Shown here: in pieces, positions 46,787-56,942 of the stretch
Layout of the letters: every line of letters begins with the position of its first letter
Position numbering within the stretch: the stretch's first letter is position 1
Assembly: GCF_001675165.1 (NCBI RefSeq)
Contig: NZ_LROS01000022.1
Location: 186,001 to 250,000, forward strand
Direction: 5' to 3'
Length of the DNA stretch: 64,000 nucleotides
From: Clostridium ragsdalei P11
Lineage (GTDB): Bacteria > Bacillota > Clostridia > Clostridiales > Clostridiaceae
Program-made: the position numbers and the translations under genes
The notes under the pieces: generated by a model
What the model was told of the DNA's origin: nothing
Seen by the model: the letters and a program-made list of their open reading frames with translations, nothing else
The model's database searches: none

Positions 46787-48613
46787 CTATTCTACCGTAA
46801 CTGACTTGGCCAAGTTCCTAGGTTTATCCACATCGCAGCCTTTCTTTATAGAAATATAATAAGCTAAAAGCTGCAGAGGAATTACGGAAAGTACTGGTGC
46901 AAATATATCATTTACTTTTGGAAGATACATTACAGAATCAACTGCCTTGCTAACTTCGTCACTGCCTTCAAAAGCAAAAGCCAATACATTAGCTCCCCTT
47001 GTAGTTACTTCCTTAATATTGCTTATCATCTTCTCAACTAAATATCCTTGAGTAGCTCCTACAATTACTACAGTTCCATCTTCTATAAGAGCTATAGGTC
47101 CATGCTTTAATTCTCCACCAGCATAAGCTTCAGAATGAATATAAGATATTTCTTTAAGCTTTAAAGAACCTTCTAATGCAACGGCATAATCCAATCCTCT
47201 TCCAAGGAAAAATACATCCTGCTCTTTATAAATCTTTTCTGCAAACTCCTGTATAATATCCTTATTTGAAAGAACTTCTTCTGCCTTAATAGGAAGTGTA
47301 AGCATATCCTTTTTTATTTCTTCCATCTTTTCTTCGCTTATAGTTCCCTTGTGCTGTGCAAAGAACAATGCAATTATATACATTGCTATAAGCTGTGTTA
47401 CATAAGCTTTTGTAGATGCAACTGCTATTTCAGGTCCAGCCCAAGTATAAAGCACGTCATCTGCTTCTCTGGATACAGAACTTCCTACTACATTTGTTAT
47501 AGCTATTACTCTAGCACCTTGTGCTTTTGCTTCTCTCAAAGCTGCTAAAGTATCTGCTGTTTCTCCAGACTGGCTTATAATTATCATAAGTGTCTTTTCG
47601 TCTATTATAGGATTTCTATATCTAAACTCTGAAGCAATATCTACTTCTACAGGCATTCTAACCAATTTTTCTATTACATATTTTCCAACTATTCCTGCAT
47701 GGTAAGCAGTTCCGCAGGCTACAATATATATTTTATTTATATTCTTAATTTGTTCTTTAGTTATCTTTATATCATCTAATGTTATAGGCTTTCCAGGCAT
47801 AATTCTCGATGTCATTGTATCTTTGATTGCCTTTGGCTGTTCGTGTATTTCCTTCATCATGAAATGATCAAATCCACCCTTTTCAGCTGCATTTGCACTC
47901 CAGGTAACGTGGTATACATCTCTCTTTATTTCCTTTTTATCTTCTGATAAAAGTTTTACACCATCTTTAGTTATGACAACAAATTCATTGTCATTTAAAA
48001 GATATATATCTCTAGTATGATTTAATACAGCAGGTATATCTGATGCTATATAATACTCATCTTTTCCAAGTCCTACTATAAGAGGGCTGTCCTTTCTTAC
48101 TGCTACTAATTTCCCAGGTTCTTTTGAGCAGATAACTCCTACAGCATAACTTCCCTTTATCTTAGATATTGCACGCATAACTGCTTCAACTATATCACCT
48201 TTGTAAAAATATTCTATGAGCTGTGGAATAACTTCAGTATCAGTTTCAGATACGAATTTGTATCCCTTTGAAGTGAGCCATTCTCTAAGTTGTACATAAT
48301 TTTCTATTATACCATTGTGAACTACACTTATAGTTCCGTCCTGGCTGTTATGGGGATGCGCATTTAGATCAGATGGTTTTCCATGAGTTGCCCACCTTGT
48401 GTGACCTATACCTACTATCCCTTTTAGAGGATGTTCTGACAATTTATTTTCAAGGTTTTTAAGCCTTCCTTTACATTTTACTACATTGATATGATCATTA
48501 TCTATTATGGCAACGCCTGCAGAGTCATAACCTCTGTATTCAAGTTTACTCAGTCCTTCAACCAAAATAGATGATGCTTGTTTCTTTCCAACAAATCCAA
48601 CAATTCCGCACAT
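46787..48613 (-). CDS. glmS: Glutamine-fructose-6-phosphate aminotransferase
   Basis: A 608-aa enzyme that makes glucosamine-6-phosphate from fructose-6-phosphate and glutamine, the entry to cell-wall amino sugars. The N-terminal nucleophile domain starts MCGIVGFVG, so the start is the ATG at 48613 that leaves Cys at position 2; the longer frame would bury it. Two SIS domains follow (IISQSGETADTL). The C-terminus ends AKSVTVE, the conserved attTn7 core. The insertion leaves the coding sequence intact. Expression is controlled by the ribozyme upstream. Confidence 0.98.
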   Translation of the reverse strand: MCGIVGFVGKKQASSILVEGLSKLEYRGYDSAGVAIIDNDHINVVKCKGRLKNLENKLSEHPLKGIVGIGHTRWATHGKPSDLNAHPHNSQDGTISVVHNGIIENYVQLREWLTSKGYKFVSETDTEVIPQLIEYFYKGDIVEAVMRAISKIKGSYAVGVICSKEPGKLVAVRKDSPLIVGLGKDEYYIASDIPAVLNHTRDIYLLNDNEFVVITKDGVKLLSEDKKEIKRDVYHVTWSANAAEKGGFDHFMMKEIHEQPKAIKDTMTSRIMPGKPITLDDIKITKEQIKNINKIYIVACGTAYHAGIVGKYVIEKLVRMPVEVDIASEFRYRNPIIDEKTLMIIISQSGETADTLAALREAKAQGARVIAITNVVGSSVSREADDVLYTWAGPEIAVASTKAYVTQLIAMYIIALFFAQHKGTISEEKMEEIKKDMLTLPIKAEEVLSNKDIIQEFAEKIYKEQDVFFLGRGLDYAVALEGSLKLKEISYIHSEAYAGGELKHGPIALIEDGTVVIVGATQGYLVEKMISNIKEVTTRGANVLAFAFEGSDEVSKAVDSVMYLPKVNDIFAPVLSVIPLQLLAYYISIKKGCDVDKPRNLAKSVTVE

Positions 48614-48784
48614 AATCAATTCTTCCTTTCACATTTTAATATAATAAATCATAATTTACCTATAAAACACTGCAGCTTTATTAATAAAAAAATTATAAAC
48701 AAATAAAACCTGCACTGACATTAAAATTTTACAGGTAAACATATTTTTGGAATCATATATTTTGATTCCTATTAAAGGTTTTAA

Positions 48785-48940
48785 CACCAAACTGATGTTG
48801 TATCAGAAATCACTTCCTGGTTTTATCAGTTGTTAACGGTAGTGCGATACCGTGGGGCACCCGCCGAAGATTCGATACTCCCCATCCTCGTCAGCTCAAA
48901 GTGTTGTTTAAATTAAGCCTTGAGCTCTGGCGCTTTATAT
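48785..48940 (-). ncRNA. glmS ribozyme: glmS self-cleaving ribozyme
   Basis: On the minus strand, AGCGCCAGAGCTC at 48934 downward gives the cleavage site (between A48934 and G48933). It is followed by GACGAGGATGGGGAG, TCGGCGGGTGCCCCACGGT and a P4-like arm. These are the conserved core strings of the glmS ribozyme, which is cut when bound to glucosamine-6-phosphate, and the RNA lies ~170 nt before glmS. The 3' boundary is approximate. Confidence 0.95.
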
Positions 48941-49136
48941 TCATATTTTTCTTAAATTCAACCACCTTCTTTTTAAAATATAACAGTATTAAAAACCTGT
49001 CAATCTATTATATTCTTTAATCTTATTTTATGTCAACTAGATAGCTAAAATTAACTTTTTGTTCTTATTTTCATATTATGGAATTGAGATTGGAATGTGC
49101 TATATACCCTCAAAATTGTAAATTTATAAAAATAAA

Positions 49137-49164
49137 CCGCCTTTAAATTTTACTTTAAAGGCGG
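49137..49164 (-). terminator. Terminator after the DUF4177 gene
   Basis: CCGCCTTTAAA / TTTAAAGGCGG is an 11-bp perfect stem with T-runs on both sides; it can work both ways. Confidence 0.85.
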
Positions 49165-49169
49165 TTTTT

Positions 49170-49364
49170 TTAACTGTGTTTTTTAAACACTATTAAATCA
49201 TCTTCTAATTTATCCTGATTTCCAAGTGTAGCATAATGTCTTTGTAAAACTCCTGTAAGTTCCCAATCTTCCTTACCATACTTATTTAATTTTTCTTCTA
49301 AGTTTAAATTATCAGTTGAATTTAAAAAACGCTCCACTGTAAATATTCTATATTGCCACGACAT
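49170..49364 (-). CDS. DUF4177-like small protein
   Basis: A 64-aa soluble protein. YRIFTVERFL, LNKYGKEDWELTGVLQ and the ending LIVFKK follow the DUF4177 pattern (small beta-rich proteins of unknown role). The start is the ATG at 49364 with AGGAG 8 nt upstream; GTG 49373 overlaps the ribosome site. Confidence 0.7.
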   Translation of the reverse strand: MSWQYRIFTVERFLNSTDNLNLEEKLNKYGKEDWELTGVLQRHYATLGNQDKLEDDLIVFKKHS

Positions 49365-49492
49365 TGGACTCACTCCTCTAATAATTTATATCTTAATTAT
49401 TAGAGTGTCCAATTTTTAAGATATTTAAAACATTTAATTTTTACAAATAAAAAATGCACTTTTAAATTCAATTACAGTACGCTTTTATATTT

Positions 49493-50842
49493 TTAATTCA
49501 CTTTTGATTCAATAAGCTCAGCCAATTTATGCGCAATTTTATCTATTTCACTTTGATTTTGACCTTCCAACATAACTCTTACTAATGGTTCTGTTCCCGA
49601 AGGTCTTATAAGCACTCTTCCACAACCATCTAATTTTTCTTCTATTTTCTTTATCTCAGATATTATTTCTTCATCTTCTGCATATATATTCTTTTTATCA
49701 TTTGGAACATTAGCATTTGCAAGTACTTGAGGTAAATTTTTCATCATAGAAGCACATTCAGATAACTTCTTTCCAGTCTTTTTTACTATAGAAGCTATTT
49801 GTAGTGCTGTTACAAGTCCATCTCCTGTAGTATTATAATCCAGCATAATTATATGACCTGACTGTTCTCCACCTAATTTATAGCCTTGTTTTTTCATCTC
49901 TTCAAGCACATACCTGTCTCCAACTTTAGTCTTTACAGTACTCATTTGCTCTTTTTTGAGTGCTATATCAAGTCCAAGATTACTCATTACAGTAACTACT
50001 ACCACATTTTTATAAAGTTTTCCTTCATCTTTTAAATGCTTTCCTATTATAGCCATTATAAAATCTCCATTTATGAGATTTCCCTTTTCATCCACTGCAA
50101 GACATCTATCTGCATCCCCATCAAAAGCAAGTCCTAAATCATAACCTTCTTTTACTACAGTTTGCATAAGTTCTTCAGGGTGAGTTGAACCACATTTTCT
50201 ATTTATATTTATTCCATCAGGTTCATTATTTATAACTTTCACTTCTGCTCCCATTTCCTCAAAGGCTTTCACAGAAGTTACGTAGGATGCTCCATTTGCA
50301 CAATCTAAAACTACCTTTAATCCTTTTAAATCTATATCTATAGTGGATTTTGTAAATTCTACATAGTCTTTTAGTGCTTCTCCTGTTTCCACTACTTTTC
50401 TTCCAATTTCAGCTCCAATAGGCATAGATACATCTTTAAAATTACTTTCAATTACTTCCTGTATCCTATCTTCTAATTCATCTGAGAGTTTATATCCCTC
50501 ACTGTTAAAAAATTTTATTCCATTATATTCTACAGGATTGTGGGAAGCAGATATAACTACTCCTGCATCCATCTTATATTTTCTAGTCAAATAAGCAACT
50601 GCTGGAGTTGGTATTACACCTACACAAACAGCTTCTGCTCCTACAGAAAGTATACCCGAAACCAGGGCACTTTCTAGCATATCTCCAGATATTCTTGTAT
50701 CCATTCCAACTAATATCTTTGGTTTATGTGCCGTTTCTGTAAGCACATATGCTCCTGCCCGTCCTAATTTATATGCTAGTTCTGCAGTTAACTCCTTGTT
50801 TGCAATTCCTCTTACTCCATCAGTTCCAAACATTCTCTGCAT
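49493..50842 (-). CDS. glmM: Phosphoglucosamine mutase
   Basis: A 449-aa enzyme converting glucosamine-6-phosphate to glucosamine-1-phosphate. The phosphoserine loop is ISASHNP (S100), the metal loop is DGDADR, and the phosphate-binding loop is [12 protein letters not shown]. It acts one step after GlmS, ~900 bp away on the same strand. Downstream of dacA-ybbR it forms the classical cdaA-cdaR-glmM order, here interrupted by an oxidoreductase gene. Confidence 0.97.
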   Translation of the reverse strand: MQRMFGTDGVRGIANKELTAELAYKLGRAGAYVLTETAHKPKILVGMDTRISGDMLESALVSGILSVGAEAVCVGVIPTPAVAYLTRKYKMDAGVVISASHNPVEYNGIKFFNSEGYKLSDELEDRIQEVIESNFKDVSMPIGAEIGRKVVETGEALKDYVEFTKSTIDIDLKGLKVVLDCANGASYVTSVKAFEEMGAEVKVINNEPDGININRKCGSTHPEELMQTVVKEGYDLGLAFDGDADRCLAVDEKGNLINGDFIMAIIGKHLKDEGKLYKNVVVVTVMSNLGLDIALKKEQMSTVKTKVGDRYVLEEMKKQGYKLGGEQSGHIIMLDYNTTGDGLVTALQIASIVKKTGKKLSECASMMKNLPQVLANANVPNDKKNIYAEDEEIISEIKKIEEKLDGCGRVLIRPSGTEPLVRVMLEGQNQSEIDKIAHKLAELIESKVN

Positions 50843-51156
50843 ATTATTAATACCTCTCTTATTAAAAGTTAATTTTTCTATAGGTTATCACACTAAATCT
50901 AAAATCTGTGCTCCTCTCTTACACTCAAAATATTCATCTTTTATTATATTACATTAAAAATTTTTCCACAACGCAATTTTTAGCGATGTTTTGCTTTAGT
51001 AAAACAAGCTTAAAAATAAATTAGTTTTCTGACGTAAGGAGGAAAACTCACCTTCATTGTCCTCTGTCCTCTGTCAATTGTCCTCTGAAAAATTATTCCG
51101 CAAAGTTTTCATATTAAGTCAAAATTGTATATATGCGAAAGTTGAGTTAATTATAT
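50843..51156. other. Intergenic region upstream of glmM
   Basis: About 310 bp. It holds three close copies of GTCCTCTG (about 51058-51086) and otherwise AT-rich DNA; the glmM promoter is presumably here. No gene is seen. Confidence 0.4.
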
Positions 51157-52755
51157 TTATAAAAGTGGACTGTATTTTTGTATTATACTCTCTGCAGTTT
51201 TTAATCCATCTACCGCCGCTGATATTATACCTCCTGCAAAGCCTGCACCTTCTCCACAAGGATATAATCCTTCTAAAGATACACTCTCAAAGTTGCTGTT
51301 TCTCATCATTCTTATTGGAGATGAAGTTCTGCTTTCAATGGCTGTCATTACACCATCACCTTCAGAAAACCCTTTTATCTTTTTTTCAAAATCAATAAAT
51401 CCTTCTTTTAATGCAGATGAAACAGCGGATGGCAAACACTTTCTAAGATCTCTAAATTCATATCCAGGTTTGTAAGTAGGTTTTACTTCTCCAACTTTAT
51501 TTGAAACCGTGTCATTTAAAAAGTCTTTAATTAACTGTACTGGAGCAGCATAATTGCCTCCTCCTAACTTATAGGCCAGGTTCTCATAATGCCTCTGAAA
51601 TTCCATTCCTTTTAGAGGGGAATTTCCTTCAAAATCCTTTTCTCCTACAGTTACAACTACTGCAGAATTTGCATTTTCAAAATCTCTTTTATAGTAACTC
51701 ATTCCATTTGTCACAAGCCTATTTTCCTCTGAAGCTGCCGCAATTACTTCCCCTCCGGGGCACATGCAAAAACTGTAGACTCCTCTTCCCTCTTTACTAT
51801 TATAAGCTAGCCTATAATCTGCAGCTCTTAATTTAGGATGGTCTGCAAATTTCCCATATTGATTTACATTTATCATATGCTGGGAATGTTCTACTCTAAC
51901 TCCTATAGCAAACGCCTTAGGTTCTACTACAACATCTTTTTTTAATATCATTTCATAGGTGTCTCTTGCACTATGCCCTATAGCTAATATTAAATTGTCA
52001 CAGCCTATCTCATTTCCATTTACTAATACTGCCTTTAATTTTTTATGCTCTATTATTAAATTATCCAATTTACTATCAAATAGTATATCTCCGCCCAATT
52101 CAAGTATTCTATTTCTTATATTTTTTACAATTGTTTTTAAATTATCCGTTCCCAAATGGGGCTTTCCATTATAAATAATCTCTTCTGGAGCTCCATACTT
52201 TACAAAAGCTTTCAATATAAATTGGCATCTCTCATCTTTTATCCTGGTAGTTAATTTTCCATCTGAAAATGTCCCTGCCCCACCTTCTCCAAACTGTATA
52301 TTGGACTCTAAATTTAACTTTCCACTTTTCCAGAATTCATCTACAGTTTTTGTTCTATCTTCAACTTTTTGTCCCCGTTCTATTATTATTGGTCTATAAC
52401 CATTTTCTGCCAGCAAGAGACCTGCAAACATACCTGCAGGTCCCATGCCAACAACTATAGGTCGATATTTCATCTTTTTTGTACCTAAAACTAACCTTTT
52501 TTCTACTACCTTTTCTTCTATCTTTATATTCCCATCTCTAATTTTTGATACAATTTTTCTTTCTCCATCACAGCTTAATTCAACAGAGTAGTTAAACCTT
52601 ATATTGTTTTTTCTTCTGGCATCCAGAGATTCTCGAAGTATTTTAAACTTCTTAATATCCTTCTCACTTATTTTAAGCTTTTTTGCAGCTTTATTTTTTA
52701 ATTCATCTATACTTTCATCTATGTTTATGCTTAAATTATTTATTCTAATTGCCAT
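51157..52755 (-). CDS. FAD-dependent dehydrogenase (COG2509 type)
   Basis: A 532-aa flavoprotein. It has an N-terminal basic domain of ~85 residues, an FAD-binding VGMGPAGMFAGLLLAENGY, GEGGAGTFSDGKLTTR, and a C-terminal YPCGEGAGFAGGI. The uncharacterised family is common in clostridia between ybbR and glmM. The ATG overlaps the ybbR 3' end by 11 bp, indicating one operon. Confidence 0.85.
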   Translation of the reverse strand: MAIRINNLSINIDESIDELKNKAAKKLKISEKDIKKFKILRESLDARRKNNIRFNYSVELSCDGERKIVSKIRDGNIKIEEKVVEKRLVLGTKKMKYRPIVVGMGPAGMFAGLLLAENGYRPIIIERGQKVEDRTKTVDEFWKSGKLNLESNIQFGEGGAGTFSDGKLTTRIKDERCQFILKAFVKYGAPEEIIYNGKPHLGTDNLKTIVKNIRNRILELGGDILFDSKLDNLIIEHKKLKAVLVNGNEIGCDNLILAIGHSARDTYEMILKKDVVVEPKAFAIGVRVEHSQHMINVNQYGKFADHPKLRAADYRLAYNSKEGRGVYSFCMCPGGEVIAAASEENRLVTNGMSYYKRDFENANSAVVVTVGEKDFEGNSPLKGMEFQRHYENLAYKLGGGNYAAPVQLIKDFLNDTVSNKVGEVKPTYKPGYEFRDLRKCLPSAVSSALKEGFIDFEKKIKGFSEGDGVMTAIESRTSSPIRMMRNSNFESVSLEGLYPCGEGAGFAGGIISAAVDGLKTAESIIQKYSPLL

Positions 52756-54001
52756 TTTGTCCCTCCGACGTTTTTTTCTTAATTTCTATGCTAATTTTTT
52801 GTGGGTCTTGTGATACTAAAGACACTCCCTGAGGCATAGATACAACTACATTTACCGTATGAGTTCCTTCTGATAGAGAACTTGCATCCACAAAACAACT
52901 TATATTATTTCCATTTAGACTATTTATATTATTAGTAGGTCCATTAAATACTGCAGATACACTGTTACTGCCTAAGTTAGCCGTATACCCAGCATTTAAA
53001 TTTCTAACCTGTATATTAAGATTCATTGTCTTTTGGCCACTTTTATCGGAAGAAGCCGCAGCCTCATTATTTATATTTACATTTAATTCTACCTTTCCTG
53101 AGTTATTAACTAATTTTACCCCTTTAGGTACTACTAGCTTAACTTCTATACTACCTGAACTACCAATTTTACTTAAATCAACTGGCTCTGTATCTAAACT
53201 ACTTATGTTCTTTATTACATTTTCATCCCCTGACACATCTACTTTATCTGGATTACTTACTATTGAATTAGGAACTGATCCATTTCCTGTATTTCCTTGA
53301 ATTTTTACGTTTACAGGTACAGTCTTTACTTTTCCTATGGGTACAGTAACTTTAATAGGAGATGGATTTATTGTAACATCCTTTACCACATTTCCAAATG
53401 AGTCCTGAGCCTGAAGCTTAACAGATGTATTTATATCACTTCCAGCATATTTCACGTCACATGTGGCTGCAGCATACTTTACACTATTTACCGCATCTGC
53501 TGCTCCACTTATTTCCACCTTGTCTGTATTTAAGACAGGATCTAGTGCATAATATCCTTCTTTTGGTTTACCTACTACTCCTATTCTTACAGGCACGCTT
53601 TTCAGTTTTAATTCATCAAGTTGTACCTTTATCCACAAATTTTCATTATTTAATATACTTATGTTATCAGGGCTTTTCTTTACTTCTACAGGTATATTAT
53701 TTTCCCCTTTTTTCATAACATAAGCATTTAAATCTGATTGTAATTTAAAATCTGATGGTTTTACTGAGTATACATTGGAAGCATTACCCTTTATTAAAAG
53801 AGATATATTAGCGGATTGATTATCTATTTGTACAAGTTTTGATTGAGCAAGTGCATCTTTATTCACTATAGTAACAGGTACCACAATCTTTCTTTCCCTC
53901 ATAGGATCTTCTACGTTGAATATGTACAACCATAAAATAAATGACGCTATTACGCAGCATATTTTTACTAGGATTTGGTCCCTTTTATTTTTTCTTTCCA
54001 C
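52745..54001 (-). CDS. cdaR: YbbR-domain protein (CdaR-like regulator of CdaA)
   Basis: About 418 aa. One N-terminal membrane helix (ICCVIASFILWLYIF) is followed by four extracytoplasmic YbbR repeats, recognisable by PVRIGVVGKPKEGYY-like strands, and a Lys-rich tail. Family knowledge: CdaR binds and tunes the membrane diadenylate cyclase CdaA. I chose GTG 54001 with GAGAGGGTG upstream; ATG 54022 is an alternative. It overlaps dacA, as usual for this pair. Confidence 0.88.
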   Translation of the reverse strand: MERKNKRDQILVKICCVIASFILWLYIFNVEDPMRERKIVVPVTIVNKDALAQSKLVQIDNQSANISLLIKGNASNVYSVKPSDFKLQSDLNAYVMKKGENNIPVEVKKSPDNISILNNENLWIKVQLDELKLKSVPVRIGVVGKPKEGYYALDPVLNTDKVEISGAADAVNSVKYAAATCDVKYAGSDINTSVKLQAQDSFGNVVKDVTINPSPIKVTVPIGKVKTVPVNVKIQGNTGNGSVPNSIVSNPDKVDVSGDENVIKNISSLDTEPVDLSKIGSSGSIEVKLVVPKGVKLVNNSGKVELNVNINNEAAASSDKSGQKTMNLNIQVRNLNAGYTANLGSNSVSAVFNGPTNNINSLNGNNISCFVDASSLSEGTHTVNVVVSMPQGVSLVSQDPQKISIEIKKKTSEGQNGN

Positions 54002-54819
54002 CCAATCACCCTCTCTCTCCATGTACTCTTTTTCTGAAATCTATTTTTCATTATATTTATAAGAACTTTTTTCAACCTATCCTTTGTATAATTCCTTGTA
54101 ATCCTTCCATTCATGGCAAGAGAAATAGTACCAGTCTCTTCTGAAACCACTATGATAAGTGCATCAGAATTCTCTGATATACCAATTGCAGCCCTATGTC
54201 TCGTGCCTAACTTTTTGTTTAAATCGTTATTACTAGTAAGCGGCAAAAAACACCCTGCTGAAACTATTCTATTATTTCTTATTACAGTTGCACCGTCATG
54301 CAGTGGAGTATTTACTACAAATATATTTTCTAGAAGTGCAGATGATACCAAAGCATCTATCTTAGTACCAGTATTTATTATATCTCCAAGCCCAGTAACT
54401 TGTTCTATTACAATAAGTGCCCCTGTTTTGCTTTCAGATAAATTACCTACTGAATTTGCAATTTCTGTTATAACCTTTTCCATAGTCTCTTCGTCCTCTA
54501 AAATATGTTTATCATTAAAAGCGGTTCTTCCTAACTGTTCCAGTGCCCGACGAATTTCCGGCTGAAATATAATAACAATAGAAAGGACGCCTATGGTCAA
54601 GGTCTTGGTAAGTATCCAATTGAGCATAGTTAAATTAAAAAAGCTGCTTATTGGTATAAGAAATATTATGAGTATAATTCCCTTTAAAAGCTGTTCAGCT
54701 CTAGTTTCTTTTATAAGCATGTATCCTTTATAGAGTATATATGATACTACTAATATATCCATAACGGAAGATATACTTATATTTCTTATTGAATTAGCTG
54801 TCATTTGCAATAATTCCAC
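53968..54819 (-). CDS. dacA: Membrane diadenylate cyclase CdaA (DacA)
   Basis: A ~283-aa enzyme making c-di-AMP from two ATP. It has three N-terminal membrane helices and then the DAC domain with HDGATVIRNNRI and GTRHRAAIG (the DGA and RHR motifs). The start is probably GTG 54819 with AGGGTGGTG upstream; GTG 54831 is possible. It is first in the dacA-cdaR-FAD-glmM operon and divergent from a c-di-AMP riboswitch gene. Confidence 0.95.
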   Translation of the reverse strand: MELLQMTANSIRNISISSVMDILVVSYILYKGYMLIKETRAEQLLKGIILIIFLIPISSFFNLTMLNWILTKTLTIGVLSIVIIFQPEIRRALEQLGRTAFNDKHILEDEETMEKVITEIANSVGNLSESKTGALIVIEQVTGLGDIINTGTKIDALVSSALLENIFVVNTPLHDGATVIRNNRIVSAGCFLPLTSNNDLNKKLGTRHRAAIGISENSDALIIVVSEETGTISLAMNGRITRNYTKDRLKKVLINIMKNRFQKKSTWRERVIGWKEKIKGTKS

Positions 54820-54962
54820 CCATCTCACCACCCTGTCAATAAATATATATTTAAATTATACACTATTTGATATTGTTTATATCACGTAATAGATTATTTT
54901 ATAAAATTTTAATAAAATACATTTTTATCGTATTTTATTTTTTTATATGGGTACAATATCAT

Positions 54963-55068
54963 TAGCCTAAGTTTTACTAAAAACGCGGGGAAACCAGTAA
55001 CATTGGGGTGAATCGTATTTACGTAGGTTATGCCTTTACCGAACCCGTCAGCTAACCCCGTCGGTAAT
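54963..55068 (+). promoter_or_regulatory. ydaO riboswitch: c-di-AMP (ydaO/yuaA) riboswitch
   Basis: The conserved strings CGCGGGGAAACCAG, TTGGGGTGAATC, ACCGAACCCGTCAGCTAACC and the CGTCGGTAA close match the ydaO aptamer. It ends only ~3 nt before the AGGAGAGG of the hydrolase gene, so occlusion of the ribosome site is a likely mode. Family knowledge: ligand binding turns the gene off. Confidence 0.93.
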
Positions 55069-55083
55069 AAGGAGAGGATTAGA

Positions 55084-55608
55084 TTGAAAAAAATTTTTTG
55101 TTTAATACTTTTTTCTTTGCTGTTACTTATTCCTTTTTCTAAAGTAACTGCAAAGAATTTCGACAGTACCAGTTCCAATTTATTTAATGGTCAAGAAGAA
55201 GTCGTGCAAGTGTTTAATTACTCTGATCAAAAGATATATATAACTCAAAATGATGTTGATTTAATGGCCAAAGTTGTTTATGCTGAAAGCAATTCAGAAC
55301 CCTTTGAAGGCCAGGTAGCAGTAGCTTCCGTAATACTAAACCGATTAAAATACCCTGAGTTTCCAAAGACAGTAGAAGGTGTTATAAAACAAAGGGGTGC
55401 TTTTTCCTGTGTCAAAAATGGTACTATAAATGCATCTCCAAATGAAAGCAGTTATAGTGCAGTTTCTCAGGCTCTAAAGGGTATAGATCCTTCAGGTAAA
55501 TCTATTTTCTTTTATAATCCCCAAATAGCCACATCTCAATGGATGAAAAACATAGATAAAAGAAATATGAGAACTATAGGGCATCATGTATTTTTTGTAG
55601 CTAATTGA
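55084..55608 (+). CDS. SleB/CwlJ-type cell-wall hydrolase under riboswitch control
   Basis: A 174-aa secreted protein. The signal peptide (KKIFCLILFSLLLLIPFSKVTA) is followed by a Hydrolase_2 domain: DLMAKVVYAESNSEPFEGQV with the catalytic Glu, ASVILNRLKYP, and GAFSCV. Family knowledge: these are lytic transglycosylase-like enzymes used in germination or growth. The start is TTG 55084, because AGGAGAGG lies ~6 nt upstream and earlier in-frame codons lie inside the aptamer. Confidence 0.9.
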   Translation: MKKIFCLILFSLLLLIPFSKVTAKNFDSTSSNLFNGQEEVVQVFNYSDQKIYITQNDVDLMAKVVYAESNSEPFEGQVAVASVILNRLKYPEFPKTVEGVIKQRGAFSCVKNGTINASPNESSYSAVSQALKGIDPSGKSIFFYNPQIATSQWMKNIDKRNMRTIGHHVFFVAN

Positions 55609-55610
55609 AA

Positions 55611-55653
55611 AAGCTCCCCTTATCTTTTTTTAAAAGATGAGGGGGCTTTTTTA
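55611..55653. terminator. Bidirectional terminator
   Basis: AGCTCCCCTTATCTTTT / AAAAGATGAGGGGGCT with a T-run; it serves both the hydrolase gene and the convergent TrxR-like gene. Confidence 0.88.
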
Positions 55654-55654
55654 A

Positions 55655-56512
55655 TTAATTTTTATCAATGTAAAAGACAGCATTTAGTGCTGCTACCTGT
55701 CCCTGTCCTGCGGCTTTCATATACTGATAAGGTTTCCCCACACAATCTCCTGCTGCAAAACAACCTTCAATATTTGTCTTCATATTCATATCTACTTTTA
55801 TGTGTCCATTTTCCATAATAAGTCCTGGTACCAATTTATCTGGCGCTATACTATCCTTTAAAACAAATACTCCATCTGTAACTATTTCCTTGCTTTTCAA
55901 AATTACCTTTTCTACTTTATTTCCTCCAGATATCTCCACTACCTTATCTCTTACTATTTCTACATTTTCATTTAAATTTAAGCTTTCTCTATACATTGGT
56001 ATATAGTATGTTTTTTTAGCCAGTTCATTTACATAATTGGCTTCTGCTTCAGCTTCTTTATTATATCCTATTATAGTAACGATCTTCCCTCTATAAAGAG
56101 GGGCATCACAGGTAGCACAATATCCAACTCCCCTGCCTAGGAATTCTTCTTCTCCTTTTAATGCTTTTGTATATTCAATGCCAGTTGCCAATATGACTGC
56201 ACTTGCTTCATACATTTTTTCATTTACAGCAATACCAAAATATTGTCCCATAGCATATATAGTATTTATTCTTTCATAAGTTATATCTATCCCCATGTTT
56301 GCCACATGGTGCTGAAATCTATCTTTTAACTGTATTCCTGTTATATCAGGAAGCCCTAGGTAATTATCTATTTTAGGTGCTTTTATCAATTTACCACTGA
56401 GCTCGCTGCTTCCAAAAATAATTATGTTCTTATTTCTTATTTTCGCATTAATTGCTGCTGACAGTCCCGCAGGACCACTGCCTACTATAGCAATATCATA
56501 TCTATTACTCAT
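55655..56512 (-). CDS. Thioredoxin-reductase-like flavoprotein
   Basis: A 285-aa protein with FAD site GSGPAG (11-16), redox pair C132-ATC-135 in GYCATCDAP, NAD(P) region TIIGYNKEAEAEANY, and C-terminal AAGDCVGKPYQYMKAAGQGQ. The nucleotide-binding loop reads GYNKEA instead of the usual GGGxxA, so ferredoxin- or flavin-dependent reduction is possible, as in some clostridial TrxR-like enzymes. It is followed in genome order by trxA, its likely partner. The start is the ATG behind GGAGGTGG. Confidence 0.85.
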   Translation of the reverse strand: MSNRYDIAIVGSGPAGLSAAINAKIRNKNIIIFGSSELSGKLIKAPKIDNYLGLPDITGIQLKDRFQHHVANMGIDITYERINTIYAMGQYFGIAVNEKMYEASAVILATGIEYTKALKGEEEFLGRGVGYCATCDAPLYRGKIVTIIGYNKEAEAEANYVNELAKKTYYIPMYRESLNLNENVEIVRDKVVEISGGNKVEKVILKSKEIVTDGVFVLKDSIAPDKLVPGLIMENGHIKVDMNMKTNIEGCFAAGDCVGKPYQYMKAAGQGQVAALNAVFYIDKN

Positions 56513-56610
56513 AACTACCACCTCCAGTTTTTGTTTTCTAATTCCATAGTTAAAATGACAAATTAACTAAATTGTCAATTTGCCATTTTAACACGTAAAC
56601 AGAGTTTAAA

Positions 56611-56928
56611 CTATATATGTTTTTCCAAAGCATCTTTTATTGCATCTTTTGGTCTGAATCCAACAAATTTATCTACCATATTTCCGTTTTTAAATACCAT
56701 TACAGTTGGAATACTTGCAATTTTAAATTGCGCTGCTGTAACAGGATTCTCATCTACATTTAACTTAAAGAATTTTGCTTTTCCCGACAACTCATCTGAA
56801 ACTTCTTCTATTACAGGAGAAAGCATTTTACATGGTCCACACCATGAAGCCCAGAAATCTACAACTACAGGAGTAGGTGCATTTTCAATTGATTGTGAAA
56901 AATCTTGATCTTTTATTTCCTCTACCAT
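56611..56928 (-). CDS. trxA: Thioredoxin
   Basis: A 105-aa thioredoxin with active site WCGPC (C30, C33), cis-Pro IASIPTVM and standard length. AAGGAGGG precedes the ATG. It is co-directional with the TrxR-like gene ~100 bp downstream, and a metal/persulfide-type operator precedes it. Confidence 0.95.
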   Translation of the reverse strand: MVEEIKDQDFSQSIENAPTPVVVDFWASWCGPCKMLSPVIEEVSDELSGKAKFFKLNVDENPVTAAQFKIASIPTVMVFKNGNMVDKFVGFRPKDAIKDALEKHI

Positions 56929-56942
56929 TATTTGCCCTCCTT

